Part shown: one piece after another, positions 63,619 through 64,000 of the stretch
How positions within the stretch are numbered: the first letter of the stretch is position 1
Layout of the letters: every line of letters begins with the position of its first letter
Source of the DNA: [Pseudomonas] carboxydohydrogena
Lineage (GTDB): Bacteria > Pseudomonadota > Alphaproteobacteria > Rhizobiales > Xanthobacteraceae
NCBI RefSeq assembly: GCF_029030725.1
Contig: NZ_CP113162.1
Span: 620,001-684,000, forward strand
Length of the DNA: 64,000 bases
Direction of reading: 5' to 3'
Made by a program: the position numbers and the translations under genes
The notes under the pieces: model-generated
Database searches by the model: none
What the model saw: only the letters and a program-made list of their open reading frames with translations
Told to the model about the DNA's origin: nothing

Positions 63619-64000
63619 ACATCCAGACCACTGTTGAACCGACAAGCGCGGAGCGCGCCGAAAAGCTTCAGGGCATGGGTTGCAAGCGCAAGCGTGTCGA
63701 GGATATCCGCTTTACCCAAGGCAAGGGCAATTACGTCGATGACGTAAAGCTGCCCGGCATGCTGTTTGGTGACTTCGTGCGTTCGTCGCACGCCCATGCA
63801 CGCATCAAAAGCATCGATACTTCGAAAGCCAAGGCGCTTCCCGGCGTGCTGGCCGTTCTGACAGCGGCGGACCTCAAGCCGTTGAACCTGCATTACATGC
63901 CGACGCTGGCTGGTGATGTGCAGGCCGTGCTGGCGGACGAGAAGGTTCTTTTCCAGAATCAGGAAGTCGCTTTTGTGGTGGCGAAGGATCGCTACATCGC
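63615..64000 (+). CDS. coxL: CO dehydrogenase large (Mo-Cu) subunit, N-terminal part
   Basis: Only the first 128 codons lie in the window. The sequence ([38 protein letters not shown]) is that of the N-terminal domain of CoxL and, from memory, close to the O. carboxidovorans form I protein. The diagnostic active-site loop AYRCSFR lies beyond the right edge, so form I status rests on the M-S-L order and similarity. ATG 63615 overlaps the coxS stop (ATGA). Confidence 0.93.
   Translation, partial: MNIQTTVEPTSAERAEKLQGMGCKRKRVEDIRFTQGKGNYVDDVKLPGMLFGDFVRSSHAHARIKSIDTSKAKALPGVLAVLTAADLKPLNLHYMPTLAGDVQAVLADEKVLFQNQEVAFVVAKDRYI

Overview
The window looks like chromosome of a GC-rich alphaproteobacterium of the Bradyrhizobium/Afipia/Oligotropha group (Nitrobacteraceae). 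This rests on the PhyR-NepR-EcfG stress circuit, a Tad/Cpa pilus locus, family proteins typical of the group (DUF2865, DUF3551, NdvA) and a form I CO dehydrogenase that, from memory, is very close to that of Oligotropha carboxidovorans. No phage, IS element, rRNA or CRISPR was seen. One tRNA (Leu, anticodon CAA) is present.

Layout. 1-7922: Tad/Cpa pilus locus. cpaF (cut by the left edge), cpaE, cpaD, cpaC, cpaA and an Flp pilin lie on the minus strand; cpaB and two TadE-like pseudopilin genes diverge from them. 8043-10306: rhlE-infA-cspA, an RNA-handling and cold-shock group. 10632-19191: general stress response region with an HWE sensor kinase, ecfG, nepR and phyR. Four sites matching the EcfG promoter GGAAC-N16/17-CGTT stand before small membrane or envelope genes, so the region may be a local sigma-EcfG regulon. 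An AI-2E permease, an L,D-transpeptidase and a DUF2865 protein sit among them. 19376-31066: malate synthase G, then assimilatory sulfate genes (ferredoxin, cysD, cysNC diverging from cysG, cysH and a sulfate ABC importer); cysI is not here. 31159-41746: lipid, envelope and housekeeping genes (CAP lipoprotein, bdhA, flippase, DUF924, fadD, dacA, ndvA with an apparent frameshift, hisE, a YqaA-type membrane protein).

41801-48407: secreted Pro-rich and Cys-rich proteins, a diguanylate cyclase, a chemoreceptor, tRNA-Leu and dsbB. 48756-57834: a DctB/DctD-like sigma-54 two-component system, an ABC importer with a sigma-54 promoter in front of it, a second chemoreceptor and a ribbon-helix-helix protein that also has a sigma-54 promoter. 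Together these resemble a sense-import-chemotaxis module for an unknown solute. 58018-60465: a FabH-like ketosynthase and an outer-membrane SphA/MetA-type protein. 60840-64000: an MHYT-LytTR regulator (CoxC-like) followed by coxM, coxS and coxL; coxL runs off the right edge.

Most notable non-gene structures: the EcfG promoter cluster; a pair of homologous palindromes of about 77 bp in opposite orientation at 34555-34722, with base-pair-preserving differences; three AT-rich dyads in the divergent cys promoter; and two near-identical sigma-54 promoters. All family assignments come from reading the sequence and from memory; no database search was run.
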